Assembly (NCBI GenBank): GCA_003439945.1
Contig: QVRM01003983.1
Span: 84,348-148,347, forward strand
Origin: Dermanyssus gallinae
Lineage: Eukaryota > Arthropoda > Arachnida > Mesostigmata > Dermanyssidae
Direction: 5' to 3'
Length of the DNA stretch: 64,000 bases
The notes under the pieces were generated by a model. That model made no database searches, was not told the origin of the DNA, and worked only from the letters and a program-made list of their open reading frames with translations. Shown here in pieces: positions 44,694 to 53,560 of this stretch. Each line of letters starts with the position of its first letter. Position 1 is the stretch's first letter. Made by a program: the position numbers and the translations under genes.

Positions 44694-47156
44694 TATCGAG
44701 AAGGAGTGAGAGTAAGTAACCTGACTGTCTGTTATTGTGATGAATCGTTGCAGTGAGAGCGGCGCCAGACGAAGAGCCCCTTCGGTGCTACCAGTGTCGC
44801 GTCGAAAAGAACGAAGACTGCACAGATGAGTACCTGCGTGATTGTCCCACTGATCAGGCGTATGATGTCTGCATGGTCAGCGTCATCAACAACGGTAGGT
44901 CTGACAACAACCGGCTTTCGCCCGGCAGCGACGGCAGTGTTATGCGCCAACACCAATTATCACCAACCATAGCGGGTCCATAGCGAGAGAGAGCGCGCGC
45001 GACAAAACGCCACACATTTCATGTAGACAAAACGAGGCACGCAGCGAATAAGGCATCTATATTTGTCAATAGAAACGATGTGTTTGAAGCATACTTCATA
45101 TTGGAAGAATACATAAGCGAGCTCATGTGCTGGGCTAACAGCAGCCGCAGGTGCATCTAAAAGTGCTGGTGGCATATTTCGATGAATCTAGTTACCCATA
45201 CGACAGGCAAATGACACTGCTAAACTTGGGTTGTATTTGAATTGACGACTTGTGAATTCAAGCGCATCATCCGGATCATACACAATACAGGCTACAAATT
45301 GGTCACCAAATATATGACATTCACTCCATCGTTCCAAATTGCATGTAAACTATTTTCGCACATTGGCTACAAAAAAAATCAAGAACAACTTGCTGCTGCG
45401 CCGATCATACGTGGTATTTTTCGGCGCCGCACCAAACTTTTCGTCAACACAAGTGGACTTTATCACTTAGATCATAATAATACTTAACTTCTCGTATTGC
45501 CAAATCGTATTGTATCCGAAATATTTCCATACATCTGCGGTTGACGACTAACATGGTATGTACCAAGCAGTGCCAATGACATTTAGACTATGACCATAAT
45601 CGCTACAGCAGCAGAGAAAGATATTTTATTGATAACAGCAATATGAACAGTACAAAACAGTACAGAAATAATAACAACAACTCTGCCATACAAAGCAACT
45701 TTGTATATATAACGGGAGAAAAGTAAATTACGCACGACTCTTAGTAAAGCAGTGTGACTCTACAAAGCTGCTATTTGCCTAAAGCTCCATCTCCGTTGCC
45801 CCTTGACAAAGGAGACCTTACGACGGCCGCTCAACAGCCAAATAGGGTTTTTGTTACACAAAGTGGACATTGTATTCATATGTGAAACATGGTACGACAA
45901 TAGCATTTGTGATGCTATTGAACAAACCTAGAGAATATTTCGACTTGACAAGGTACCACGTAATGGTGGGACATGTGCCCACGTAACAAGCTAACTCAAG
46001 GTGGCTCAAATGGACGTAGACTTACCTGTAGAATCAGTAAGCGTTAACGTGTTAAACAGACAAGGCTTTAATGATGCGCCAACTGTTGAGATGGCCGAAT
46101 TCGAAGGTTTAGGTGTTGCCACCTTTGGCCGTCACAAGAACTTCATACACATGTTGTGAATGTGGCCAATAGCTGTGCCAACTTATGCTACCTCATCCTT
46201 TGAGTTATTTTTATGAACAATATTGTAGACTTTTGTGCTCACGTGTGGGCCCCTTTTTATAACAGAGATGTTGCTTTCCTACAGAAAGTCCAGGGTCGTA
46301 TTATTAAACGCGTCACTCAACGACGTAGAATCTCTTACCTCAAGATGGTCTTGGCCAGCGTCGAAAATCTTCAGCGGCGCGTGGACTATTGCATCATGAG
46401 GTCCCTTATTAACAGGGAGAATTTATTTAAATTGCTTAATTTTAAAAAGAGGAAGAAAACTATTGATGGAACGGTAAAAGCTCCCGAAATGATGGGACGT
46501 TGTAAACTACTATTTCGCGTGGCGAAAACTACAACAACGCATGCGAATAGACTAAGCAAACTGGCCGCGTCTCATAGTTATGCTGGCTTGAATGCTAAAT
46601 GAGTTCAGCCTGTAAGATAACTCTGTTAGGTTATGGTGAGAATATGCGTGTACTTTAGAGCTCTGACATATCTATGTCGCGCTTTGTCAAGAGAAAAGAC
46701 CTAGCCTAAACTTCTACGTACCTTTGGTTGTATTTGGCGAGTCGCATGACGTGCTGGTTCCTCTTCCTTACGTGGACATGTGGACACGACTTAACGAATC
46801 TTCTTGTTCCGTCATTTGACGGCATTCTTTCAGGTGGTCACGTGTACATCGAGAAGAAGTGCGCCTTAGGTCCATGCGATCTGCGCGATCCGAAGCAGTC
46901 CGACGGACTGGGTCTGGACAAATGCGACCGCAGTCAGAATTCGTACAGTTGCTTTGAATGCTGCAAGGGTAGCGGTTGCAACAGGAGTCCGGCGACATCG
47001 ACTCGGGCACCTCCATCCATCACCTTCATTTGCTTGATTAGTGTTCTTAGCCTGCTAATTGGCGTTCTTCAGGCAGCACAAACTGCTCAACTAGATCATG
47101 CTCTCGAGCTACCGACCACCTCGTTCGCCTCTCGCTTGCCCTATGCCACAAGTTAA
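29018..47156 (+). CDS. Ly6/uPAR (three-finger) membrane-anchored protein, three exons
   Basis: Joining exons 29018-29102, 44754-44894 and 46834-47156 gives an unbroken 182-residue protein with all junctions in phase 1. Residues 1-31 form a signal peptide (hydrophobic core about 14-28); a second Met at residue 10 is an alternative start. The mature part opens with LRCYQC (residues 38-43) and ends with CCKGSGCN (118-125), the two hallmarks of the Ly6/uPAR fold. Twelve Cys lie between residues 40 and 124. A hydrophobic segment at about 137-154 follows, as in GPI-anchored members, but a further 28 mostly polar residues come after it, which is unusual for a GPI signal. Known arthropod Ly6 proteins act at the cell surface in septate junctions or as partners of ion channels and receptors; the role of this one cannot be read. 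Confidence is high for the fold and lower for the mode of anchoring. Confidence 0.9.
30366..30408. repeat. (TA)n microsatellite
   Basis: Pure TA array in intron 1 of the Ly6 gene. Confidence 0.9.
32320..32925 (-). mobile_element. R1-type LINE deletion derivative: ORF1 joined to ORF2 C-terminus
   Basis: On the minus strand, 32880-32658 encodes a gag segment in two frames: DLDEA..TEEIEVSLLKGIEGF, then SGGKRTTGVRLPRAIANKIL...KIKV, as in R1 ORF1 just before the zinc knuckles. A knuckle-like KCYRCREEDHIAKK follows. Within the same frame (32616-32323) the sequence then switches to TLLHCSRFSDERAALECTL and TIENLVPL..NKGSWNLVSAFVDSILRE. That segment is the very C-terminus of R1 ORF2, after its CCHC. 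Endonuclease and RT are missing, so two ends of the element have been joined by an internal deletion. Confidence 0.65.
33517..33620. repeat. Interrupted (TA)n array with GGGG interruptions
   Basis: Several TA blocks are separated by TGGGGTGTA or TGGGATA units, making a higher-order repeat of about 30-50 bp. It abuts the transposase remnant that follows. Confidence 0.85.
33621..34100 (+). pseudogene. DUF4817/Tc-mariner-like transposase N-terminal remnant
   Basis: A frame from ATG 33723 encodes MKRYSTEERIEELCTRHADEL, resembling the N-terminal helix-turn-helix (DUF4817-type) seen in many arthropod transposases ('YSxEERIEIV'). It later jumps to TSTWYILRSDPEMYLYKIHLTQELKSADH. This matches the 'STVWRILRKDLKLYPYKIQLTQELKPxDH' block that normally lies about 60 residues further on. 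The intervening sequence is deleted and the catalytic domain is absent, so it is a relic about 300 bp long. Confidence 0.65.
34100..37490 (+). other. Unassigned part of Ly6 intron 1
   Basis: No domain or RNA gene recognised. AT-rich, with no clear terminal repeats. Confidence 0.35.
37491..37793 (+). pseudogene. Small membrane-protein ORF with one in-frame stop
   Basis: An ATG at 37491 opens a 71-codon frame with a basic start (GEIVCKKGHLLRRIR), one clear membrane helix (VLCYLIAAAAIVAYCVIYVA) and a polar region KKVEIYAKAIREAKHF. A TAA at 37704-37706 stops it. The same frame then continues for 28 more codons (ASAVKLLKQSEREEII, then NDSRKYIRNAMG) before TGA at 37791-37793. The continuation keeps the same charged helical character. 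This suggests a former protein of about 100 residues interrupted by a single nonsense change, perhaps a retrocopy of a host gene. No family is recognised and there is no obvious poly(A) tail. It could also be chance. Confidence 0.35.
38560..40312 (+). mobile_element. R1-type LINE remnant, ORF1 to ORF2
   Basis: From about 38560 the + strand is rich in Glu/Lys/Gln coiled-coil residues in broken frames (for example EHIKPLEEELKQTR), as in R1 ORF1. From 39519 an endonuclease piece follows: PTMFICYISPNPRRQEFDFLAEEI. A frame change near 39779 leads to MLEWLAQMDMTLSNDGFDP, the conserved 'LLEWLAELDLxLLNDG' block. The RT is missing. At about 40150-40310 the ORF2 C-terminus appears (TGHGRFQKCLHRIDKAPNPACV, normally 'LTGHGCFGAYLHRIGRAPSPxC'). 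A nested repeat then interrupts. Antisense open frames of 260 and 93 codons here are shadows. Confidence 0.7.
40313..40412 (+). repeat. Dispersed repeat DR1, ~100-bp core, nested in R1
   Basis: TTTATTTCACTCATATTGAG, TATGCATAT and ATCAGCTGCTC..GGCATGTTACTCGAGAG match the start of DR1 copies A and B at 7.1 and 7.9 kb. The R1 coding sequence resumes immediately after it. Confidence 0.6.
40413..40580 (+). pseudogene. R1 ORF2 C-terminal tail resuming after nested repeat
   Basis: ESSETAMTDLVAAMIDDERRWDPEVNLVE matches, in order, the R1 'LTPxNLVxAMLxSEExWEAV' tail that follows the CCHC motif. The preceding R1 fragment stops just before it, so the DR1 core at 40313-40412 splits a once continuous R1 reading frame. 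Confidence 0.5.
40683..40928 (+). repeat. Dispersed repeat DR2, copy 1
   Basis: It shares CTACCAATTTCCGTAGTCAG, AAAGTTGTCAA, GACGTTCTACTTT, ATTGTATGAT-like and TGATTGCCTG with copy 2 at 44235-44465, in the same order and strand. Both copies begin beside TA arrays. A mariner element starts directly after this copy. Confidence 0.7.
40931..42213 (+). mobile_element. Mariner element with terminal inverted repeats (1283 bp)
   Basis: The left end begins TTAGGTAAGTCAGAAAG (40931-40959). The right end (42185-42213) is its imperfect reverse complement ending TTGACTTACCTAA. TA dinucleotides flank both ends (40929-40930 and 42214-42215), the mariner target duplication. Length and arrangement are typical of a full-length mariner. 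It sits in intron 1 of the Ly6 gene, on the same strand, between repeat DR2 and the FB1 palindrome. Confidence 0.92.
41112..42139 (+). pseudogene. Mariner transposase (DD34D), one frameshift
   Basis: ATG 41112 opens the N-terminal DNA-binding region (MEDKNTHFRHIMLF, helix-turn-helix with STVEKRFARFKAGNF and GVSHGTVWNRL). The first catalytic Asp is in LITGDEN. Right after it, near 41573-41576, a one-base loss from what is usually GAT-GAA-AAA-TGG shifts the frame, and the first frame stops at 41597. The second frame continues without a stop to 42139 with the second Asp in FQHDKATPH and the third in YSPDLAPSDYHLF. The last two are separated by 34 residues, the mariner hallmark. The C-terminus (GIMDLPRRWAKVIEQNGQYI) is complete. 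All three catalytic residues are present; the single frameshift is the only obvious lesion, so this is a young copy. Confidence 0.92.
42216..43197. mobile_element. Foldback element FB1, full-length palindrome (~970 bp)
   Basis: The left arm starts ACAGGGTGTTGCAGGAATAT at 42221 and the right arm ends ATTCCTGCAACACCCTATAT at about 43196. The two arms are reverse complements along almost their whole length, for example GACGCGACATGGTCGCTTAG (left) versus CTAAGCGACCATGTCGCGTC (right). Pairing continues to a centre near 42700-42715, leaving a loop of only a few tens of bases. Arms are about 480 bp each. No protein is encoded. TATATA borders both ends. Located in Ly6 intron 1, it would be transcribed as one long hairpin. 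Confidence 0.88.
43200..44087 (+). other. Unassigned part of Ly6 intron 1
   Basis: AT-rich; no domain, RNA gene or repeat recognised. Confidence 0.35.
44088..44194. repeat. Long (TA)n microsatellite (~100 bp)
   Basis: Nearly uninterrupted TA array, one of the longest in the window. Confidence 0.95.
44235..44487 (+). repeat. Dispersed repeat DR2, copy 2
   Basis: Second copy of the DR2 repeat (copy 1 at 40683-40928). It shows the same CTACCAATTTCCGTAGTCAG landmark and downstream blocks with small indels. It ends in another TA array at 44488-44525. Confidence 0.7.
44526..44660 (-). mobile_element. 5'-truncated LINE 3' end (same family as 21.2-24 kb)
   Basis: ATGGTTTATTGACACCCAGGTTG at the start and TCAGCTATTGACTGAACTGC, AGGACATGCTGCGGCGT at the end match 21203-21320, where the same sequence is the 3' end of a minus-strand LINE (C-terminal YHAAACPAVQSIA residues plus 3'UTR with AATAAACC). 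Only ~135 bp remain. TA arrays flank it on both sides. Confidence 0.7.
44661..44697. repeat. (TA)n microsatellite
   Basis: TA array only about 55 bp upstream of the Ly6 exon 2 acceptor; expansion here could affect the branch region. Confidence 0.9.
44754..44894 (+). CDS. Ly6 gene exon 2 (first half of the three-finger domain)
   Basis: The acceptor TCGTTGCAG precedes position 44754 and the donor is ACG|GTAGGT. The exon is 141 bases long (a multiple of three) and encodes VRAAPDEEPLRCYQC through CMVSVINN, with five Cys (residues 40, 43, 51, 59, 68). The signal peptidase site is probably just after VRA, close to the start of this exon. Confidence 0.9.
44895..46833 (+). other. Ly6 intron 2 (1.94 kb)
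   Basis: Begins GTAGGT, ends TTTCAG. It contains a LINE fragment at about 45842-46602. The first 950 bp holds an 81-codon open frame at 45242-45487 with no recognisable family. Confidence 0.8.
45842..46602 (+). pseudogene. CR1-like LINE with internal deletion (endonuclease start joined to RT C-terminus)
   Basis: Near 45865-45960 VDIVFICETWYDNSI followed by IEQT and RNGGTCAHVTS is the N-terminal part of an AP-endonuclease domain, with the metal-binding Glu in CETWY. The sequence then passes to a 129-codon frame at 46213-46602 with NIVDFCAHVWAPFYNRDVAF, LQKVQGRIIKRV and NLQRRVDYCIMRSL. That is the C-terminal 'LEYCxxVWxPYxxxDIxxLEKVQRRxTK' block of CR1-like RTs. The catalytic palm is absent. 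It lies in the second intron of the Ly6 gene. Confidence 0.75.
46834..47156 (+). CDS. Ly6 gene exon 3 (second half of domain, anchor, stop)
   Basis: The acceptor GCATTCTTTCAG precedes 46834. The exon encodes GHVYIEKKCALGPC, then DKCDRSQNSYSC and the CCKGSGCN signature. A Ser/Thr/Pro-rich linker, the hydrophobic segment ITFICLISVLSLLIGVL and a polar 28-residue tail follow, ending at TAA 47154-47156. It supplies seven of the twelve Cys. Confidence 0.9.
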
Positions 47157-48150
47157 CTGACTAATCCTGACTAATCCCAACCATTACCGATGCCGACGAC
47201 AATCATAGCGAAATGGCTGCGATTGTTGTCGGCGAAATCGTTTTTCCTTCGGCCGTTTCCACACTGTTTTTTGTCCATCCTTCACTCTATTTCGCACTCT
47301 CTCTCTCTCTCTCTCTTTCTGTCATGCCGGTTCTGGTTTTGAACTGTACAAACCGTGCGTTCCGCTGCTCTCAGCAATAAGAGTCAATCTCAGTGGGCGT
47401 CCGACTCGTGCGGTCAACGCCTGTAAAACACATCACGTAGTCAACGCTTGATCCGAAATCGCCAGCCTGAATCTGATTTGAGATTGCGTCCAGCTTGAGA
47501 CAAGCACCTCTCAGGAGGAGGAGGAGGAGGCGGAGGAGCAGGAAGGCCGTCGTCATCACTTGTTCAAGCAGTTGAAGTCTCCACAAGAGACAGCATCAAG
47601 CAGACAACAATCCCGTAACGTAACCGGTCTGCAGACATCCCGCAGTTGGCTTGTTCTCCCTTGTTCCGCCATCAAGGGAATTCGGCGACACCCTCCGGTG
47701 GTCACGCTGCACCCACTTCACGGTCATTGGCGACCAAAACTATAGACGGTGCAGAGCTTCATTACTTTTCGATCGAAACGCAGGAGGGAAGGAAAGCGAG
47801 GCGCGCAAACCACGCCACACATACGCGCTCCGCTGGATGCCACTAAGCCTCGCTTGAGCTACGCAGGAGCTATAGCAATGAAATGGGATGTCTCATGTTT
47901 TTATTCCAACGAACTCGTTTGAATTATGTATGCAGTCGTCAGCAACACCACCGATTTACCAAATTGGCTGAATATCACGCTTATGATTGTCATTAAATTT
48001 TCATCGCTTGTAATTTATTCTGTTCTATATAAACAACATTAGGCTTCTCTATTAGATGTGTTCACTGCATGATAATTAGCCACAAACGGTAATATTAACA
48101 GCGTAGATCCTACCTTGTAATCGAAGACGAGAATAAATAGCAACACGCAA
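47157..48150 (+). other. Putative 3'UTR of the Ly6 gene
   Basis: Downstream of the Ly6 stop there is a (TC)n run at 47297-47317 and a GGAGGAGGAGG stretch near 47516-47540. The first AATAAA hexamer I see is at 48132-48137. The real end of the transcript cannot be fixed from sequence alone. Confidence 0.35.
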
Positions 48151-49085
48151 CGTGTAAATAGTACTGACAGCAAGATTAGCAATCAATAGAAATAATGGCT
48201 CTTCATTAACATTAAACTCAGTCAATGCAAAAAACTCTCATGCTCTACGGAAGGTATTTAAAATTACGTAGTTTAGATTCTCGATTTTGTTCAGCTCATT
48301 AACCAGCGCGTAGCAAAATTTTGTTTGTCGGTATAACGTTGCCATGGCCGAAAAAGACCAAAGACGGTTGACCGCCATATATACTCAGGAATGCAGAAAG
48401 TAGTTTTAGCGATTAGAAATCTACGATACAGCTGCAAGTGCGTCAAAAGAAATAGTTTCAGAGGGAGGCCTCATTAGTCTTATAGTACAGTAAGGAAAAA
48501 GCCTACACGATACTAATTTCGCACAGATCATCCGTACACTAATGGATAATTTGCAGAAAAATAGAGGCTTAAATTCGAAGAAGAAACCTCGAGAGCTTAA
48601 TGATCTCTCCGTGACTGAACTGACCTAACTGTAATTCAGCTGTCTAAACACATCGTTGCGTTTTTCTATCTTAATTGGTCGCTCTCTTCTTCATATTCAA
48701 TAGACGTCCATATCAGTATGTCTGTGTGCGTCTGATATGATGAATTGTAGCTCGTCTCCTTCCTGATCGCTCACAGCAAAACGGGTAGAAGAGTCCTCAG
48801 TTACGACGCCAATGGCCGCACTCGAGGACAATTCGCCCGGCTAACTTCGCAAACCTGAAGCATTAATTGGAACTTCTTGAACGACATTCTTCGGCGTCAG
48901 CTAACAACTAATATCCGGGATCGCTTCGACCACAGACGGGGTGACATCACCGCTGTATTGTCGGTCAACATAGAAAACGCCCTGGGCATTCTTTTCTGCT
49001 GAACAGATCTCGTCTAGGATGACAGAGAGGTTTCACAAAAACGGCTGAGGACTGTTCCGTACCAATACCTCAATTAATAGTCGTG
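48151..49085. other. Unassigned sequence
   Basis: No domain, RNA gene or repeat recognised. Confidence 0.35.
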
Positions 49086-49089
49086 TAAC

Positions 49090-49235
49090 GACGACGACAA
49101 CAACAACAACAACAACAACAATAACAACAACAATAACAACCACAACAACAACAGCAACAACAACAACATAACTAACAACAATAACTGCAACAGTACCAGC
49201 AGCAATTCTACCACAACCACCAGCAACAACAACGA
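49090..49235. repeat. (CAA)n-rich array
   Basis: About 145 bp of ACAACAACA units with occasional ACG, ATA and ACC variants. All-Val or all-Thr reading frames over it are repeat artefacts. Confidence 0.85.
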
Positions 49236-50198
49236 CAACAGTGGCAAAGGCGATTGTCATGTCGATTTATGGCACACGCATGTAATGCTTCACGTTTTAG
49301 TTGGTGGATGGTTGGTAGATTTGATACGATTGAACTGAAAGACGCAAACTCGTTCGGGCCACAATAGGCAAGTAGGTAGTATCGCGTTGATAATGCAAAC
49401 CGTTGGCGTAGTGAGTATTGGGGCAAAAGCAAACAAGAGAGCGAGAGAGAGAGAGAGGATTCATGTCGAACATCAAATAACGACGCTAGCCCGTATATTA
49501 GGGCAGACATGTCTGCTCTGAGGTCGCCAACATCCTGTCGAGACAAAACGAGAAACACAGGCCACAGAGGCAAACGGTGAATTCACTGTTACTACTGGAA
49601 GGCATTCATTTTCCACCAAGCTGACCTTTTCGAAAGCAGTTGAACGAGATGAACCTGCCTGAGAAAAGCAGCGTCGACTTACTGAACAACATCGTGCATT
49701 CGTCTATGCGAGCGAGCTCTTAGTTTGTGGCCAGCATCAGTAGATCATAGAACTAAGCTGGTGTGCATTTCGCTCCACTGTAGCGCTTGCCCGAGCTCAT
49801 CGATTAATTATCAGCGTGGAGTTGACATTTGAGTTCGGAGATACAACTTGGTTGAATTTTGCTGTGCGCCAGCTCACAGCATGGCCTGTGCAGCTAGCTG
49901 CAAACGCGACTGCAGCAGCAGACGACGACGACATTTCTGAGATGTATAGCCACTATGTGATTGTATCATGGACCATAGGAGCATGCCTGACAGAAGTTCA
50001 TCCTGTGGCACCATCTCCATCACGCGTTGAACGACGCTAAGGAGCCGCCTCTTCAATCAGTCGTCAAGAGCCATCTCCGAACAACGACACATCTCTAGTT
50101 TGAGCGTGACGAGTAGCCTGTTTTACTGTGATGAATACACATACTACAGCAATTAACTACTGGTACTACGGACGGTTTGGACTGACACTTCATCACAT

Positions 50199-50325
50199 TC
50201 TGACGACAACAACAACAACAACAGCAACGACAACAACAACAACAACAGCAACGACAACAACAGCAACGACAACAACAACAGCAACGACAACAACAACAAC
50301 AACAGCAACGACAACGACAACAATA
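50199..50325. repeat. (ACA/ACG)n array with higher-order period
   Basis: Blocks of ACAACAACA separated by GCAACG units repeat at intervals of about 15-30 bp. This indicates local unit duplication in addition to triplet slippage. Confidence 0.85.
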
Positions 50326-50519
50326 GCCTCGTCACACACAGTGGCTGGCAGCACCGGACAAGACGGTCTATGCGTGCAATCATCATCGAGGACCAGAACA
50401 AAAAAGGAAAGCAGCAAAGAACACGTTTGCGTGAGATTACCAGCGAATGAGAGCAACAACGGCCGTCGTATGTCGTGGCTCTATAATATGATGGTGCAAC
50501 GATGGTAACAAGAAGTTGA

Positions 50520-50520
50520 C

Positions 50521-50559
<39 letters not shown>
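50520..50559. repeat. (TA)n microsatellite
   Basis: TA array with one TACATA interruption. Confidence 0.9.
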
Positions 50560-52500
50560 CATTTATCGCTCATTTTGATCACCAAGTTCTAATTGTTACG
50601 GAGTTTCCACTAGCAAACCACAAGCTTGAACCTATTGCGACATCGGATTAGTAATCAAGTGGACCTATCGAACACCCTACCCAAATGGGAACTCAGAAAT
50701 CTTTCTAAACGCGCTATGCAAATAAAGAAAAATGATGTTGCCTCGATACTATGACGATGGACCTGCACCAAGCATCTTCAAGGCGAGTGACGTTATCCTA
50801 TTGTGGCAAGAACTCGTGTAATATTTGATACTAGATTTGGCTACCGATTTATGTGACCATGCATTATCGTACCATACGCATGCACTTCATCATTGTGGAG
50901 TGCATGCGTTGTGGGAAGAATTTATTTTTCCTATGAGTTTAGACAATGACTACTATAATGTTGAAAACGACAGTCGGACAGAATCGTGTACCAGTATTCT
51001 GGAACCGACAGACAAATAATGTAAATCAGTATTGAATAGGATGTTAAAAATTGGTATTACAAATTTGTCACATACTGTGAAAAGAGTTATGGACAGATAG
51101 TCCGCACACGTCACATCTAATCTAATATCTGGGTGCAGACTAAAACATCTGGACCGATCTGCCAAACTTAAAGCGCGATTTGTTCGTACCCGAATTTACA
51201 GTAGTTTGAGCATTTGGGGGTAGTCAGTCGTAAGCTAATTGGGTTTTAAAAATACGCATATATATTTTTGGTTGCATTTAAATATGCACACATGTATGCT
51301 GCCGTGAAATTGTGTAACGAGTTAAACATCTATCAATAAAGTGCTTATAACCAAAATTATACAAACTCTAATGGTAGTACTTGCCTTTAAATCATGTGAA
51401 CACAAGTACATACAAGAGAGATAGGTGTAATGCCATATAGGATAGTTAAACAAAACACTCTCTTGTAAGCTGGAACGCTTGCATGAGTGGAAACATTTTG
51501 TCTGGTGGAAAACCCGCAAGATGCGAACAAAAAAAGGTTCACTCAATAAAGGTCTACATACCAAGAGTACCCTTGGGTCACCACCTTTTCACCGAAGCTT
51601 ACTACATTGTGATTATGGATCTGTATACAGTTTTTCAATATATTTACGTCCATATACTATCAGAAATGAAATAATTGTGAGCCTTTGCTAGGGCAATACG
51701 ATTAGATCTCGAGGCAACAAGCGAGGCGAAGCTTGATATTGTGGACACTTAGCGTCTCTACATTTAATTTTCTTGTACCCATTGTTGTAGTCATTCGTCT
51801 TCTAAACGTGGTTTAGCCATTATGTCATTGCTCATTAACCACTGTTCTTCTATTACTAGGTACGGCACAAGGACAGTTTGATCGCCGACATCTATATATA
51901 TATATATATATAATCATCATCATCATTACTTGCAGCATTAGCGGAGAGGACACGTATTGTGTAAACAGTGTTACAATTACTAAAGAAGGACAGATTCGGC
52001 ACGAGTTATCTGTTTGCAGAGGTGTTGTCTAGCCACGATTCTGTTTGTTCAGCGTAGTACAACAACCCGTCATGCTCAGCCAGTTCAACAATGTTGACAG
52101 GCCACAGTTATCATCATGCAGAAATTACAAATAGATGCAGCAGCAGATGATGATGATGATGACGATGATACGAAGCGTGACGCGTTTAATAATGATTATA
52201 ATAGTCGTATTGCTACCATAACTAGATTATACACACAATACAATAACAACTACCCATTGCCGATAAGAAGAGATACTGCTAGCGAACAGCCTATGTAAAT
52301 TTCATTTTTAACAAACTGCATATCGATTCAATAATAAATCCTTGAACATTTTTAGCCGTTTATGATTTGTTTTTATTCCAGTGTTACACTTCTGCACGAC
52401 GTGTAACTTGGTTACTTAAATGTATGTTCTTCTTAATATTTCTAATGTCTTATATTTAATTTCGTTACAATATTCACTAGTTGTGTGTTATAGCCAGTTT
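50560..52500. other. Unassigned sequence
   Basis: No domain or RNA gene recognised. A short TA array lies at 51890-51911 followed by (ATC)n, and a (GAT)n run near 52148-52168. Confidence 0.35.
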
Positions 52501-52501
52501 A

Positions 52502-52502
<1 letters not shown>

Positions 52503-52577
<75 letters not shown>

Positions 52578-52590
52578 GTATATATATACA
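52503..52590. repeat. (TA)n microsatellite bordering FB2
   Basis: Long TA array immediately left of the FB2 foldback element. Confidence 0.95.
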
Positions 52591-53495
52591 GGGGCATTCA
52601 TGTCGTTATGTACTTATTTCGAGGTTTGGTAGAACTCGGCAAAAAAATAACTTTTCCCAGTGGAAGGAAGAGGCAGAAGCGTCTTGTTTACGAGAGAGAG
52701 TGAAGTTATTCTGCCTTTTTTTCCTATATAGTTGTGCGAAATCTACGTTTGCGAGAGAATCCGTTAACGCATGAAGGGACCGATTATACCGGCGTGTTCG
52801 GCGAAAAATTCTGCGCAACGGAAGACACTTCTTTAGCTTGCGTAGCAAAAATGAATAGCCAGATTGAGGAAAGTCATAAAACGTCGATATGTTGTTTTGT
52901 CTTGCGTTAACGCTTTGTCGTAAAAAATCGTAAAATTTTTCCATTACGGCCAAAAATGTATATCTAAAAGACCAGCCTCACACAATAGTAAATTTAATTG
53001 GCAAATTGTTACGGTTCTGAACGTGAAAGCTTTAACGTATAACTTAACAACTATAACTGTCGAAAAAGCTTAGTTACTTGACAACTACGTAACGCAGCAT
53101 CATCAATTTAGTACGGAAATGGTGGGCATTAAATGTGCTATTGCGCGAGAGTAGTCAAAACAAATTTACGATTCTTCACGAAAAAGCGTTAACGTAACAT
53201 ATCGACTTTTTATGACTCCTCAATCCAACTATTCCTACGCAAGCTAGTGAAGTGTCTTCCGTTGTGCAGAATTTCTCCGAACACGCCGGTATAATTGATT
53301 TCTTTGTGCGTTGAGTGGTTCTCCCGCAAACGTAGATTTCGCACAACTATGTAGGAGAAAAAGGCAGAAAAACTACGTTTATTAACTTCACTCTCTCTCC
53401 TAAACAAGACGTTTCTGCCCCCTTCTTCCATTGGGAAAATTTCTTGCCGAGTTCTACCAAACCTCAAAATAAGTACATAACGATATGAATGATAT
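52589..53495. mobile_element. Foldback element FB2 (inverted repeat, ~905 bp)
   Basis: The left arm (about 52590-52945) and right arm (about 53160-53492) are imperfect reverse complements: TTCATGTCGTTATGTACTTA at the left end pairs with TAAGTACATAACGATATGAA at the right end. Internal landmarks (GAGAGAGTGAAGTTA, CTACGTTTGCG, CCGGCGTGTTCGG, GAAGACACTTC) recur inverted. About 215 bp of unpaired centre remains. No transposase domain is seen; the two open frames on the minus strand are the two arms. TA arrays flank both ends. The sequence differs from FB1, so it is a second family. Confidence 0.82.
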
Positions 53496-53506
53496 ATACA
53501 TATACA

Positions 53507-53507
53507 C

Positions 53508-53558
<51 letters not shown>
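53507..53558. repeat. (TA)n microsatellite bordering FB2
   Basis: TA array immediately right of the FB2 element. Confidence 0.95.

Positions 53559-53559
<1 letters not shown>

Positions 53560-53560
<1 letters not shown>

Larger units (their letters stand above)
29103..44753 (+). other. Ly6 intron 1 (15.65 kb), transposon-filled
   Basis: Begins GTGAGTAA and ends TTGCAG. It contains a (CAA)n run at 29222-29262, the TA arrays at 30366, 33517 and 44088, an R1 remnant, a DUF4817-type remnant, a second R1 remnant with a nested repeat, a mariner, an FB1 palindrome and a LINE 3' end. From 29263 to about 32320 I recognise no coding domain. Confidence 0.8.

Noticed and set aside
49033..50508. Open frames with poly-Val, poly-Thr or poly-Leu
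   Set aside because: They translate the CAA/ACG arrays and change product with each frame.
52606..53467. Two minus-strand open frames that resemble each other (one antisense to the other arm)
   Set aside because: They are the two arms of the FB2 inverted repeat. The similarity follows from the palindrome and not from a protein.
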